DNA of 64,000 bases, from assembly GCF_900143085.1 (NCBI RefSeq), contig NZ_FRCZ01000008.1, forward strand, positions 1 through 64,000. The letters run 5' to 3'. The notes beneath the pieces were generated by a model, which was given only the letters and a program-made list of their open reading frames with translations, searched no databases and had not been told where the DNA came from. Every line of letters begins with the position of its first letter. The first letter of the stretch is position 1. A program made the position numbers and the translations under genes. This DNA comes from Gracilibacillus kekensis (GTDB taxonomy: Bacteria > Bacillota > Bacilli > Bacillales > Amphibacillaceae). Shown here one piece after another: positions 8,517 to 17,917 of the stretch.

Positions 8517-9818
8517 TTATTCAAGTTCCTCTAATTCTGTTGCTAATTGGTGAAGTGCCTCTTCAGCCGATAAATCTTGTGTCAATGCTTGATGAATATA
8601 AGATTGTGCAATATCTGATACTTTGGAGTACTGTGGATGCGACGGTCGAACTGAAGCATGCTCAAACACATCTAGATATTCTTCTAAATAAGGATTTGCT
8701 TCTATTACTTCTTCGTCTTCATATAACGCCACTCTTGTTCCTACTTGACCGCCACCGAGAAGCATTTCTTTTTGGTTTTCAAAAGTTGTAAACCATTTGA
8801 TCACTTCCCATGCAGTATCTTTATCACTTGCATTTTTCGAAATAGCGAAATTCCAACCGCCAACGGCATTTGCCTTTTTGCCACCTTCAAAAGCAAAATT
8901 ACTTGCTACCCATGTTTTATCTTTTACCGGAGAATCATCTGCTTGATTTACTGAATAAACATATCCCCAATTCGGATGGAACATTACTTGACCTTGGGTA
9001 AAAGGTATTCTGGAATCTTCAGGGGTCGAATTTCCAATAGCAGAAGGAGAAACTACTTCATCCTCGTAAATCATATCTACCATAAACTGAAGTGCTTCTA
9101 TTGCCTCTGGACTATTAATCACTACATTGCCTTCCTCGTCAAAAAAATTTCCGTTATTCGCATGCAGAAATTCTGTGAAGCTAACTATTAATTGTTCAGC
9201 ACGCCCCCAGTGCATACTAAAACCTTCTATATTCTCTTCTTCTTGCATTGTTTTTGCTACTTCCACAGCTTCCTCATAGGTTTCAGGAATTTCTAGATTA
9301 TGCTTTTCCAACAAGTCTTCTCGATACCATAATGGATGCAAATCGTTAAACCAAGGTACCGCCCATATTTGGCCATCGTAAGTCATTGCATCTACCTGTC
9401 TTTCAATAAATTCCGATTGCATGTCTTCCGTAAAATATTCGTCTAATGGCTCTATCCAACCAGCTTCTGCAAACTCTGCAGTCCATACCACATCCATATT
9501 AACGATATCAAGATTTTCAGAACCAGCTGATAATTGCGTAACGGTTTGGTCGTGCATTTGGGAGGCATCATTTGACATTTCAACAAATTCCACTTGAATT
9601 TCATCATGTTCTTCATTAAAGCGCTGACGAGCTTCCTCCATCATTCCATTTGGATCAGATTCAAGTTTTGCCATATGAATGGTTTGAACATCTTCACTAT
9701 TATCATTTTCCGTTTCATCTTGGTTTTCATTTGTACTGTTATTACTACAAGCAGCTAATAATATAATTACAATTGATACTCCTATAAGAGTGAAACTATT
9801 CTTCAGATTTTTTTTCAT
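8517..9818 (-). CDS. Extracellular sugar-binding lipoprotein (CUT1 ABC importer)
   Basis: Solute-binding protein of 433 aa. Its signal peptide ends in the lipobox LAAC (Cys24), followed by an Asn/Glu/Asp-rich linker (residues 25-45), so it is anchored to the outer face of the membrane. The rest is a type-1 periplasmic-binding-protein fold (SBP_bac_1). It is first of the four structural genes, with GAGGAGG upstream of the ATG. The very acidic composition (many D and E) is compatible with a halotolerant lifestyle. Ligand identity is inferred only from the GH127 neighbour: probably arabino-oligosaccharides. Confidence 0.92.
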   Translation of the reverse strand: MKKNLKNSFTLIGVSIVIILLAACSNNSTNENQDETENDNSEDVQTIHMAKLESDPNGMMEEARQRFNEEHDEIQVEFVEMSNDASQMHDQTVTQLSAGSENLDIVNMDVVWTAEFAEAGWIEPLDEYFTEDMQSEFIERQVDAMTYDGQIWAVPWFNDLHPLWYREDLLEKHNLEIPETYEEAVEVAKTMQEEENIEGFSMHWGRAEQLIVSFTEFLHANNGNFFDEEGNVVINSPEAIEALQFMVDMIYEDEVVSPSAIGNSTPEDSRIPFTQGQVMFHPNWGYVYSVNQADDSPVKDKTWVASNFAFEGGKKANAVGGWNFAISKNASDKDTAWEVIKWFTTFENQKEMLLGGGQVGTRVALYEDEEVIEANPYLEEYLDVFEHASVRPSHPQYSKVSDIAQSYIHQALTQDLSAEEALHQLATELEELE

Positions 9819-9910
9819 TTGAAATTTCCTCCTCTAATTTTCAATTTTGGCAATAGAAATAACGAGACACCAGTTTATCTATTTTGTAATCACCCCCTAA
9901 ATGGATCTAA

Positions 9911-9943
9911 ATGGATACGCTTACAATTAGGTTAAACGTTTAA
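9911..9943. promoter_or_regulatory. LacI-family operator plus cre site upstream of sugar operon
   Basis: TTAAACGTTTAA (9932-9943) is a perfect palindrome with the central CG expected of LacI/CcpA-family operators. Five bases away, on the minus strand, TTGTAAGCGTATCCAT (9911-9926) matches the cre consensus WTGNAARCGNWWWCAW at all but one position. Both lie in the leader/promoter of the binding-protein gene, implying substrate-specific repression by the adjacent LacI protein and catabolite repression by CcpA. Confidence 0.7.
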
Positions 9944-9962
9944 TCATTAAACAACAGAGTAT

Positions 9963-10988
9963 TCATACAGATTCTCGTCTAATTAAAGTACAGTTCAACT
10001 TGATTTTATTAATTCGTATGTTTTCTCCATTAATTTTCTTTATTAATAAATCTATTGATTGCTTTCCAATCTCATTTAGAGGTAAATTCATAGTGGTGAG
10101 TGTTGGTAATAAATATTGACTGATTTCTTGGTTATCAAACCCAATAATAGCTATATCATCAGGAATTTTTAATTTAAGTTCAACTGCTGCTTTAAAGGCT
10201 CCTCCCGCCATCAAATCATTCATAGTGAAAATCGCCTTAGGGGCCCTGCTTCGATTAAATAGTTCCTTTGTTTGACTGTAGCCTGAATTGTATGTCCAAT
10301 CTCCTTCTTTCTGCCACTCGTCATTCCAATTTAATCCATGGTCTCTTAATGCTTGTTTAAATCCTCTCAAACGTTCAATTGTCGATTCAGAGTCATTAAA
10401 TCCTGTGATCACTCCAATATCTTTATGTCCATTATTCAACAAATATTCAGTAGCATTATAAGAAGCTTGAAAATCATCATAATTAACAGATAGATCTTGA
10501 GGATTAGATGTATCACAATACGTGTACACTATAGGGATCGATGATTCTGGTAACACTCCCTTGACGTCTCGATTATGGATACCGATATAAATGACACCCT
10601 CTACTTGACTAGCTAATAAAACCCTAAAAAATGGAGCTACTTCTTGTTTACATATTTCAGTTTCCGGGTACTGCATTCCTGTTTTTTTCTTCATACGCAA
10701 ATTCATTAGTAAAATAGAGTATCCATGGTCTTCAGCAAATGAATTAATTCCATCAATTATTTCTGGTGCATTAAATACTGACAAATCTTCTACAATAACA
10801 CCGATGGTTTGTGATTTATTCATCTTCAAACTTTTTGCTAGCCGGTTTGGTGAATAATTTAAATCTTCAGCAATCTGTAATATTTTATTTTTAGTCTTTA
10901 CGCCCACTCTACCTCTGTTATTCAATACGTTTGAAACTGTAGCAACCGATACGTTGGCTTGTTGAGCTATTTTTTTTAAACTTGTCAT
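9963..10988 (-). CDS. LacI family transcriptional regulator of sugar operon
   Basis: Repressor of 341 aa. N-terminal LacI helix-turn-helix (LKKIAQQANVSVATVSNVL, residues 4-22) with hinge helix near residues 50-58 (RLAKSLKMN), then a periplasmic-binding-protein-like effector domain (60-338). It lies 144 bp upstream of the binding-protein gene on the same strand, with palindromic AAACGTTT sites both before its own start (11013-11020) and before the structural genes (9932-9943), so it probably represses itself and the operon. Effector presumed to be a sugar released by the GH127 enzyme. Confidence 0.92.
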   Translation of the reverse strand: MTSLKKIAQQANVSVATVSNVLNNRGRVGVKTKNKILQIAEDLNYSPNRLAKSLKMNKSQTIGVIVEDLSVFNAPEIIDGINSFAEDHGYSILLMNLRMKKKTGMQYPETEICKQEVAPFFRVLLASQVEGVIYIGIHNRDVKGVLPESSIPIVYTYCDTSNPQDLSVNYDDFQASYNATEYLLNNGHKDIGVITGFNDSESTIERLRGFKQALRDHGLNWNDEWQKEGDWTYNSGYSQTKELFNRSRAPKAIFTMNDLMAGGAFKAAVELKLKIPDDIAIIGFDNQEISQYLLPTLTTMNLPLNEIGKQSIDLLIKKINGENIRINKIKLNCTLIRRESV

Positions 10989-11010
10989 ATTATTATCCTC
11001 ACTCTTTTGA

Positions 11011-11022
11011 TGAAACGTTTAA
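11011..11022. promoter_or_regulatory. LacI-type operator at the regulator gene
   Basis: TGAAACGTTTAA, with perfect core AAACGTTT at 11013-11020, lies 25 bp before the regulator start. It has the same core as the operator at 9932-9943 and supports autoregulation. Confidence 0.6.
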
Positions 11023-11100
11023 CCTTTAGTTTTTACTAAAATATCATGTATCCGCTTCCGTTGTCAATATATATTTATAAATTTATAGAAAATCATTTTC

Positions 11101-11601
<501 letters not shown>

Positions 11602-11702
11602 TTATATATTGAACAAAAAATTGATTTAGTTCAAGTATTAGATGCATGATTTCAGATATTATAGGGTATCTTGTCAACAGAGACAAAAATGAGGTGAAAA
11701 GT

Positions 11703-12224
11703 ATGAAAAAAACAGCCCTTTTAATGATTGATATGATTAATAACTTTAATTTTCATGAAGGAGACTTACTATTAGATAATACAAAAGAGATATTACCTAA
11801 CTTATCTAAGCTAAAAAAATATGCAAAAAAAAATGATTTCCCAATTATTTATATTAACGATCACTATGATACTTGGGATACAGACTACAAACAAATTGCT
11901 CAAACCTGTTTATCTCCTAAAAATGAAGACGTTATTGAACAAGGTATACCAGGAAAAGAAGATTATTTTATTATGAAGCCACAAATGTCTGGTTTCTTTC
12001 GTACCCCTTTACGCTCTTTATTAGAACAGCTGGAAATTCAACATCTTATCCTAGCTGGAGTAGCAGGAAATATCTGTGTCCTGTTCACTGCCAATGATGC
12101 CCATATGCGAGGTTACAGCCTTCATGTACCCGAAAATTGCGTAGCTTCTAATACAGATAGACATAACCATGAAGCTTTAAAATTAATGGCAGAAGTATTT
12201 AATGCTGATATAAAAGCGATCTAG
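11703..12224 (+). CDS. yaaI: Isochorismatase-family cysteine hydrolase YaaI
   Basis: Cysteine hydrolase of 173 aa with the isochorismatase-fold triad visible as Asp10 (LMIDMINNF), Lys92 and Cys125 (GVAGNICVLFTA). The start is the ATG at 11703 because GAGGTGAAAAGT precedes it; the longer reading from 11646 has no ribosome site. Family members hydrolyse C-N bonds (nicotinamide, N-carbamoyl compounds) or isochorismate; the true substrate of YaaI is unknown. It lies between tadA and yaaH, as in B. subtilis. Confidence 0.88.
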   Translation: MKKTALLMIDMINNFNFHEGDLLLDNTKEILPNLSKLKKYAKKNDFPIIYINDHYDTWDTDYKQIAQTCLSPKNEDVIEQGIPGKEDYFIMKPQMSGFFRTPLRSLLEQLEIQHLILAGVAGNICVLFTANDAHMRGYSLHVPENCVASNTDRHNHEALKLMAEVFNADIKAI

Positions 12225-12357
12225 CCTTTGATTTCCTCTCCCTTTCAAAATTTTATCAACTAATGAATACGATGTTCCCCCATCTATTCGTTCTATTTTT
12301 TGCTGGCTATCATATGGTAAAAAGAGATCATCTTTTGAGAGGAAAGGGGAACCATTC

Positions 12358-13653
12358 GTGCAAATTTATATTGTTAAACAAGGGGACAGTTTATATTCAA
12401 TCGCCAATCAATATGGGACGTCCTTTGAAGCTATTGCGAATGCAAATGAATTAGATACACAACTTCCTTTAGTTGTAGGTCAAGCACTTGTTATTCCAAT
12501 ATCTGGCCAGTTTTATACTGTAAAAGCTGGAGATAGCTTATATACAATTGGACAGAAATTCGGTATATCGGCAGCAGAACTTGCCAATATAAATCAAATT
12601 AATATCTATCAGCCGCTTTCCATTGGAATGCAGCTATATATTCCTGAATCAGCCACCAAAACAGAAATTGTAACAAATGCCTACATCGAGCCGACAGGTG
12701 GGCAAGTCTCTGACACTCTAGAAAGTGCCGCAAGAAAACACACAAATAAACTAACGTACCTCGCCCCATTCTCATATCAATTTGACCGACAAGGAAACCT
12801 AATTGCTCCTCCTTTAAATCAATTTGCCACCATCGCCAATGAAAATAATGCCACCTTAATGCTTGTCGTTACAAATCTTGAAGAAGGCTCCTTCAGTGCC
12901 GATTTAGGCCAAACGCTCCTCACTAATGAAGAAGCTCAAAATAATTTACTAAACCAGATTATCCAAACCGCTCAAGAAATAGGCTTTGGAGATATTCATT
13001 TTGATTTTGAATTTTTACCACCAGAAAATCGAGAAGATTATCGTGCCTTCTTAGTAAAAGCTACCGATCGTCTGCATCAAGAAGGGTTATTGGTATCTAC
13101 TGCCCTTGCACCAAAAACAAGCGCTGATCAACAAGGGGAATGGTACGAGGCACATGATTACAAAGCACATGGGGAGATCGTTGATTTTGTTGTTTTAATG
13201 ACATATGAATGGGGATATAGTGGTGGTCCGCCAATGGCTGTATCACCAATCGGACCAGTCCGGGATGTAGTCAATTACGCTTTAACAGAGATGCCTCCTG
13301 AGAAAATTTTATTAGGACAAAATTTATATGGGTATGATTGGACATTACCTTATGAGCCTGGTGGAGAGTTTGCCAAAGCTATCAGTCCCCAGCAAGGAAT
13401 CCAATTAGCACGGGAAAATAATCAAGCCATTCTTTTTGATGAAGAGGCGAAAGCTCCCTATTTTTTTTATGAAGATGAAGATGGCGCACAGCATGAAGTA
13501 TGGTTTGAAGATGCAAGATCGATACAAGCAAAATTTGATTTAATAAAAGAAAAGAACTTAAGAGGGATCAGCTACTGGAAACTTGGTTTAGCATTCCCGC
13601 AAAACTGGTTACTATTAGAAGATCAATTCACAATAAAGCGAGAATCCAATTAA
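12358..13653 (+). CDS. yaaH: LysM and GH18 domain spore protein YaaH-like
   Basis: Protein of 431 aa with two N-terminal LysM repeats (residues 2-47 and 51-96), which bind peptidoglycan, and a GH18 TIM-barrel (about 103-425). The catalytic region reads DIHFDFEF, with Asp216 and Glu218 kept while the first Asp positions of the canonical DxxDxDxE motif differ. B. subtilis YaaH/SleL is a sporulation-time coat or cortex-lysis protein with N-acetylglucosaminidase-type action. There is no classical signal peptide, as usual for mother-cell spore proteins. GTG start with AAAGGGGA upstream. Confidence 0.92.
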   Translation: MQIYIVKQGDSLYSIANQYGTSFEAIANANELDTQLPLVVGQALVIPISGQFYTVKAGDSLYTIGQKFGISAAELANINQINIYQPLSIGMQLYIPESATKTEIVTNAYIEPTGGQVSDTLESAARKHTNKLTYLAPFSYQFDRQGNLIAPPLNQFATIANENNATLMLVVTNLEEGSFSADLGQTLLTNEEAQNNLLNQIIQTAQEIGFGDIHFDFEFLPPENREDYRAFLVKATDRLHQEGLLVSTALAPKTSADQQGEWYEAHDYKAHGEIVDFVVLMTYEWGYSGGPPMAVSPIGPVRDVVNYALTEMPPEKILLGQNLYGYDWTLPYEPGGEFAKAISPQQGIQLARENNQAILFDEEAKAPYFFYEDEDGAQHEVWFEDARSIQAKFDLIKEKNLRGISYWKLGLAFPQNWLLLEDQFTIKRESN

Positions 13654-13701
13654 AGGGAAATTTAATTTCCAAAAACGACCTAAAACATATTAAAATAAAG
13701 A

Positions 13702-13730
13702 GGAGAAGCTCTTTTAGATCTTCTCCTTTG
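13702..13730. terminator. Bidirectional terminator between yaaH and nsrR
   Basis: Stem GGAGAAG/CTTCTCC with T-rich sequence on both sides. The right arm encodes the last codons of the convergent nsrR gene, so the genes share one terminator. Confidence 0.75.
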
Positions 13731-14157
13731 TTATTTGCATTAATTCCTTTAATTCATCTTTATTTTCAATTAAATCTGCTAATGTATATTGATTTAACAC
13801 ATGAAAGAAAGCTTTCATCGCTTCACCTACTACCGTCCTTAATTTGCAAGCAGGAGTGATCACACATTTATTATGTTCACCATCAAAGCATTCTACCAAA
13901 TAAAAATCATTTTCCATTAAACGAATAACAGCACCAATATTTATATCATTTGGTTCCTGTGCCAAAACGATTCCGCCATTTCTGCCTCGTGTCGTTTGGA
14001 TGTAACCATTCACACTTAATTGATGTACCACTTTTCTAATGTGTTCTGTAGATATATAGAAAGTATCTGATATTTCTTTAATACTGACTTTTCGTTCTGT
14101 TGTTCCTGTATATATAAGGACACGCAATGCATAATCTGTATATTTTTTTAGTCGCAT
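13714..14157 (-). CDS. nsrR: Rrf2-family nitric-oxide sensor NsrR
   Basis: Regulator of 147 aa with a winged helix-turn-helix (about residues 26-64) and the Fe-S cysteine triad C90-x7-C98-x5-C104, the same spacing as B. subtilis NsrR (C92, C100, C106). The 4Fe-4S cluster reacts with NO and relieves repression. The start chosen is the ATG of MRLKKYTDYALRV, 7 nt after an AAGGAG site; an ATG two codons earlier is too close to the ribosome site, and longer readings are unsupported. It is divergent from hmp, with an operator between the two. Confidence 0.9.
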   Translation of the reverse strand: MRLKKYTDYALRVLIYTGTTERKVSIKEISDTFYISTEHIRKVVHQLSVNGYIQTTRGRNGGIVLAQEPNDINIGAVIRLMENDFYLVECFDGEHNKCVITPACKLRTVVGEAMKAFFHVLNQYTLADLIENKDELKELMQITKEKI

Positions 14158-14251
14158 GGTCATTCTCCTTCCTTTATCTATTTTAGCGGAATTCGACCAC
14201 ATTCGCTAGATAGCCTTTAACAATATTGTCATATATTCCATCGATAAGCTA

Positions 14252-14302
14252 TTGAAATGCCTTTTAGATCTTTTGTACAATTAAACATGTATTTAAAATA
14301 CA
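14252..14302 (+). promoter_or_regulatory. hmp promoter and NsrR operator
   Basis: -35 TTGAAA (14252-14257), 18-bp spacer, -10 TACAAT (14276-14281). Immediately downstream is the perfect dyad TGTATTT-A-AAATACA (14288-14302), positioned over the likely start of transcription and resembling the AT-rich dyads bound by NsrR at hmp and nasD in B. subtilis. Confidence 0.7.
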
Positions 14303-14325
14303 CATTTAGTGGAGGAGTGTTTACT

Positions 14326-15543
14326 ATGACAACTACAACACAATTAGATATTAAAACAATAGAGACAGTGAAGGCTACGGTTCCCGTATTAGCAGAACAT
14401 GGAACAGCTATTACTACAAGATTTTATCAATTACTATTTACTAACCACCCGGAATTAAAAAATATTTTTAATCAATCCAATCAAAAGAAAGGGAAACAAC
14501 CAGTAGCTCTGGCAAATGCCGTATACACTGCAGCTGCTAATATTGATCAACTAGAAAACATCTTACCTGTCGTCAAGCAAATTTCTTATAAACATAGAAG
14601 TCTTAATATTAAACCAGAACATTATCCTATTGTTGGTGAGAATTTATTAAAAGCGATGCAAGATGTATTGAAAGAGGCAGCCACAGATGACATTATTTCT
14701 GCTTGGGCAAAAGCGTATGGAGTAATTGCGGACGTGTTTATTGACGTTGAAAAAGAAATGTATCAGCAAACAGAAAATACATTTGGAGGCTGGACAGGTT
14801 ATCGGAATTTTACCGTGATTCAAAAAGAGAAAGAGAGTGATGTGATTACCTCGTTCTACTTAAAACCGGTCGACAACAAAGCCATTCCTACGTATGAGCC
14901 CGGACAATACGTGACAGTAAAAGTTGATATTCCATCAATTCCATACACTTGTCAACGTCAATATAGTTTATCTTGTAAGCCTAATAGCGAATTTTTTCGT
15001 TTAAGTGTAAAAAGAGAAGACGGTATTGCTAACAATCCTGATGGGGTTGTTTCGACCTACTTACATGATTCAGTGGAGGAAGGAGATAGTATTGCTCTTA
15101 GTGCCCCAGCGGGAAATTTTGTTTTAAATGATGAAAAGAAACCTTTAGTTTTATTAAGTGGTGGGGTTGGCTTAACACCTTTAACAAGCATGTTAGAAAC
15201 AGTTGTCGAACAACAACCTAACCGTGAAGTTTATTATATCCATGCTGCACAAAATCAGAACGTACATGGACTAAAGGATGCTGTAAAACAGATTGCAGAT
15301 CAACATGATAATGTGCATTCCTTTATTGTTTATGAGAAATGTGAAGATCAAAATGCATGTGACAAAGTCGGATTTGTAGACCTGCCTTGGTTACAATCAG
15401 TACTGCCAACAAACGAAGCATCCTTCTATTTCTGTGGTCCTGAGCCATTTATGAAGGCAATAAACAAGGCATTAAAAGAGTGGAATGTAAAGGACGAGGA
15501 CATTCATTACGAATTCTTCGGCCCACAAAGCGATCTAAACTAA
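14326..15543 (+). CDS. hmp: Flavohemoglobin (nitric oxide dioxygenase) Hmp
   Basis: Detoxifies NO to nitrate using O2 and NAD(P)H. It is 405 aa: globin domain (about 1-145) with proximal His90 (KHRSLNIKPEHYP) and distal Tyr34 (FYQLLF), then a ferredoxin-reductase module with FAD motif RQYSLS and NAD motif GGVGLTP. ATG at 14326 chosen because GGAGGAG lies 10 nt upstream; an earlier in-frame ATG would put the operator inside the gene. Paired with divergent nsrR, so expression should rise when NO is present. It is followed by paired-hairpin repeats rather than an obvious terminator. Confidence 0.96.
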   Translation: MTTTTQLDIKTIETVKATVPVLAEHGTAITTRFYQLLFTNHPELKNIFNQSNQKKGKQPVALANAVYTAAANIDQLENILPVVKQISYKHRSLNIKPEHYPIVGENLLKAMQDVLKEAATDDIISAWAKAYGVIADVFIDVEKEMYQQTENTFGGWTGYRNFTVIQKEKESDVITSFYLKPVDNKAIPTYEPGQYVTVKVDIPSIPYTCQRQYSLSCKPNSEFFRLSVKREDGIANNPDGVVSTYLHDSVEEGDSIALSAPAGNFVLNDEKKPLVLLSGGVGLTPLTSMLETVVEQQPNREVYYIHAAQNQNVHGLKDAVKQIADQHDNVHSFIVYEKCEDQNACDKVGFVDLPWLQSVLPTNEASFYFCGPEPFMKAINKALKEWNVKDEDIHYEFFGPQSDLN

Positions 15544-15607
15544 TCGAAAATGCACACATTAGACACAAAATGCGAAGTAATGAAAACTTTGTCATGTAAA
15601 GAATAAT

Positions 15608-15979
15608 GATGAGTGGATTACCAGCGCTACGGAAAAACACTCCCTTTCCGGGGGCACGGCTTCAGCTAACTTGGTAAAGAAAATCACTTTACCAAGTGGA
15701 TCTTCAGCTCGTGCTGTTCCCCCAGGAGTGTCGCATTTTTCCTCCGCTTTGTAGAGATCTCTGTTCAGGTAAGATGAAATAAGCATTCATATCAATATTC
15801 TAGCAATTACTTTATTTGTAGTTCATTACTAAAGCGTAGTCCATTTACGTAGACTCTGGCGGGATCAGCGTCTTCCGAAGACCCCACAGGAAAAGCGCCC
15901 TTTGCTTTTCTGAGGAGGCTGAGGTGACGCCCGCAGAAAGCGAAGTAAATGGACGGAGCTTTTGTTGCATTCCACTCAT
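15608..15979. repeat. Paired-hairpin repeat, copy 2 (divergent arms)
   Basis: Fills the gap between convergent hmp and acsA. Outer ends are a 10-bp perfect inverted repeat GATGAGTGGA (15608-15617 / 15970-15979). Arm 1 runs about 15625-15755 and arm 2 about 15834-15962, inverted. Arm 1 keeps the inner TCAGCTAACTTGGTAAAG/CTTTACCAAGTGGATCTTC pairing. Arm 2 has a different outer stem that still pairs (GTCCATTTAC with GTAAATGGAC, complement sense). Both short minus-strand reading frames over this region are products of the palindrome. Confidence 0.8.
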
Positions 15980-16067
15980 CAAAATTTCAAAGTGAGCAGT
16001 ACAGGTACTTCGTAGTTTATTTTAATTACAAACTTCTGGTATATTAAGTAGCCCAAGATAATGACAG

Positions 16068-16106
16068 GAGGCTAGCACGGGTTACATGTGCTAGCCTCTT
16101 TTTATT
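16068..16106 (+). terminator. Rho-independent terminator at acsA 3' end
   Basis: 11-bp perfect stem GAGGCTAGCAC/GTGCTAGCCTC followed on the plus strand by TTTTTATT. It overlaps the acsA stop region. The T-tract lies only on the plus strand, so it blocks rightward transcripts (from hmp) entering acsA; its strength for acsA itself is less clear. Confidence 0.75.
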
Positions 16107-17820
16107 ATTCTTCTAATGTGGATGTGTCTCCTGTTGGTAATCCTAATTCCCATGATTTTAATAATCTACGCATTATTTTACCACTACGTGTTTTTGGAAT
16201 ACTATCCTTTATTTCAATTTCCCGTGGGGCAGCATGTGCACTTAAACCTTTTTTAACAAACTGACGAATGTCTTCTAATAACTCATCCGATGTTTCATAA
16301 TCAGGATTTAACGTAATAAATGCTTTAATAATTTCCCCGCGTTCTGGATCAGGCTTCCCAATGACACCAGCTTCGGCCACCGCTTTATGCTCAATTAATT
16401 TGCTCTCAACTTCAAATGGACCAACACGTTCTCCAGAAGTGTTGATTACATCATCAAGGCGACCTTGGAACCAGAAATAACCGTCTTCATCCATATACGC
16501 ACTATCTCCAGATACATACCAACCATTGATAAAATAACTTTCAAATTTACCTGGATTTTTCCAAATCGTACGCATCATCGATGGCCAACCTTTTTTAATG
16601 GCTAAATTCCCCATTTGATTTGGAGGCAATTCATTTCCTTCATTATCAACAATAGCGGCATCTACCCCTGGTATTGGTCTCCCCATCGAACCAGGACGAA
16701 TTTCCATACTAGGTAAGTTAACAATTAACATCGCACCCGTTTCTGTCATCCACCACGTATCATGAATGCGTAAGTCTAGCACTCTTAATCCCCATGTAAT
16801 AACTTCTGGATTCAGTGGCTCACCTACACTCATTATATGACGCAGACTAGACAGATCATACTGTTTGACTAACTCCTCACCAGCACTTACGAATTTACGG
16901 AGAGCAGTCGGTGCTGTATACCATATCGTTACATTATGTTTATCTAACGTCTCATACCATGACTCCGGTGAAAAGCGACCACCTCTAATTACATTTGTCA
17001 CACCATTTAGCCATGGAGCAAATATTCCGTAACTTGTACCTGTTACCCATCCTGGATCAGCCGTACACCAATATACATCGTCGTCTTTAAAGTCAATTAC
17101 CCATTTACCTGTAGCGTAATGCTGAATCATGGCATTGTGCACATGATAAACACCCTTGGGTTTACCGGTAGAACCTGATGTATAATGAATCAGCATACCA
17201 TCTTCTAAATCTACCCACTCAATTTCAAATTGATCGGACGCCTGTTCCATTTCTTGATTAAAGTTAATATAACCGTCATCCTTAACATCATCCGCCCCTA
17301 CTAAAACAATTTGCTTTAAATTTGGCAAATCGTCAACAGGAACACGTTCTAACAATTCGGGTGTTGTAATGAGCATTGTTGCTTCACTATCTTCTAAACG
17401 ATCGCGAACCGCCTGCTCCATGAATGCTTCGAATAACGGACCTGCAATTGCACCTACTTTAAGAATGCCAAAGAAATTTGCATAAAACTCTGGACTTCTC
17501 GGCATAAATAAAAAGACACGATCCCCTTTTTGTACACCATATTTTTTGAAAATATTTGCAGTTTTATTACTTTGTTTACGTAACTGTTCAAAAGTGACAC
17601 TTTCTTCTCGATCTGGAGCTGAATATAATAATGCCACTTGGTCTTTTTTAGCAGGATCTTCTGCATGTCTGTCAATTGCCTCGTATGCAGCATTCACCTT
17701 TCCTGTTTTATACCAGCTAAAGTTTTTCTTTATTTCTTCCCAATCAAAACCTTTTCGTAATGTATCAAGATCCTCTACATTATGGCTCCCGGATCTTGCC
17801 GGTACTTTCGTCATATCCAT
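16105..17820 (-). CDS. acsA: Acetyl-CoA synthetase
   Basis: AMP-forming acetate:CoA ligase of 571 aa (B. subtilis AcsA is 572), letting the cell grow on or scavenge acetate. Adenylation motif YTSGSTGKPKG spans residues 213-223. The C-terminal PKTRSGKIMRR contains Lys548, the residue acetylated by AcuA-type enzymes to switch the protein off. RBS AGAGGTGATAAG precedes the ATG. A cre-like site and a sigma-A promoter lie upstream. In B. subtilis, acsA lies next to acuABC far from the origin; here it is alone between hmp and the germination genes. Confidence 0.95.
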   Translation of the reverse strand: MDMTKVPARSGSHNVEDLDTLRKGFDWEEIKKNFSWYKTGKVNAAYEAIDRHAEDPAKKDQVALLYSAPDREESVTFEQLRKQSNKTANIFKKYGVQKGDRVFLFMPRSPEFYANFFGILKVGAIAGPLFEAFMEQAVRDRLEDSEATMLITTPELLERVPVDDLPNLKQIVLVGADDVKDDGYINFNQEMEQASDQFEIEWVDLEDGMLIHYTSGSTGKPKGVYHVHNAMIQHYATGKWVIDFKDDDVYWCTADPGWVTGTSYGIFAPWLNGVTNVIRGGRFSPESWYETLDKHNVTIWYTAPTALRKFVSAGEELVKQYDLSSLRHIMSVGEPLNPEVITWGLRVLDLRIHDTWWMTETGAMLIVNLPSMEIRPGSMGRPIPGVDAAIVDNEGNELPPNQMGNLAIKKGWPSMMRTIWKNPGKFESYFINGWYVSGDSAYMDEDGYFWFQGRLDDVINTSGERVGPFEVESKLIEHKAVAEAGVIGKPDPERGEIIKAFITLNPDYETSDELLEDIRQFVKKGLSAHAAPREIEIKDSIPKTRSGKIMRRLLKSWELGLPTGDTSTLEE

Positions 17821-17839
17821 CTTATCACCTCTTCAAAAA

Positions 17840-17855
17840 TTGTTGGCGTTTTCAA
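17840..17855 (-). promoter_or_regulatory. cre-like CcpA site in acsA leader
   Basis: Minus-strand TTGAAAACGCCAACAA matches the cre consensus WTGNAARCGNWWWCAW with one mismatch, 20 bp before the acsA start codon. Agrees with CcpA repression of acsA known in B. subtilis. Confidence 0.6.
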
Positions 17856-17889
17856 TGTTATTAACTTTTTTGTAATCCCTTACATTAAT

Positions 17890-17917
17890 ATTGTAACGAA
17901 TTCAGAAAAGAAAGCAA
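17890..17917 (-). promoter_or_regulatory. acsA promoter candidate
   Basis: Minus-strand -35 TTGCTT (17912-17917), 16-bp spacer, -10 TACAAT (17890-17895). The cre-like site then falls inside the transcribed leader. Confidence 0.5.

Noticed and set aside
15449-15786. Two minus-strand ORFs after hmp
   Set aside because: They cross the hmp 3' end and a hairpin repeat; codon use and composition follow the palindrome, not a gene.
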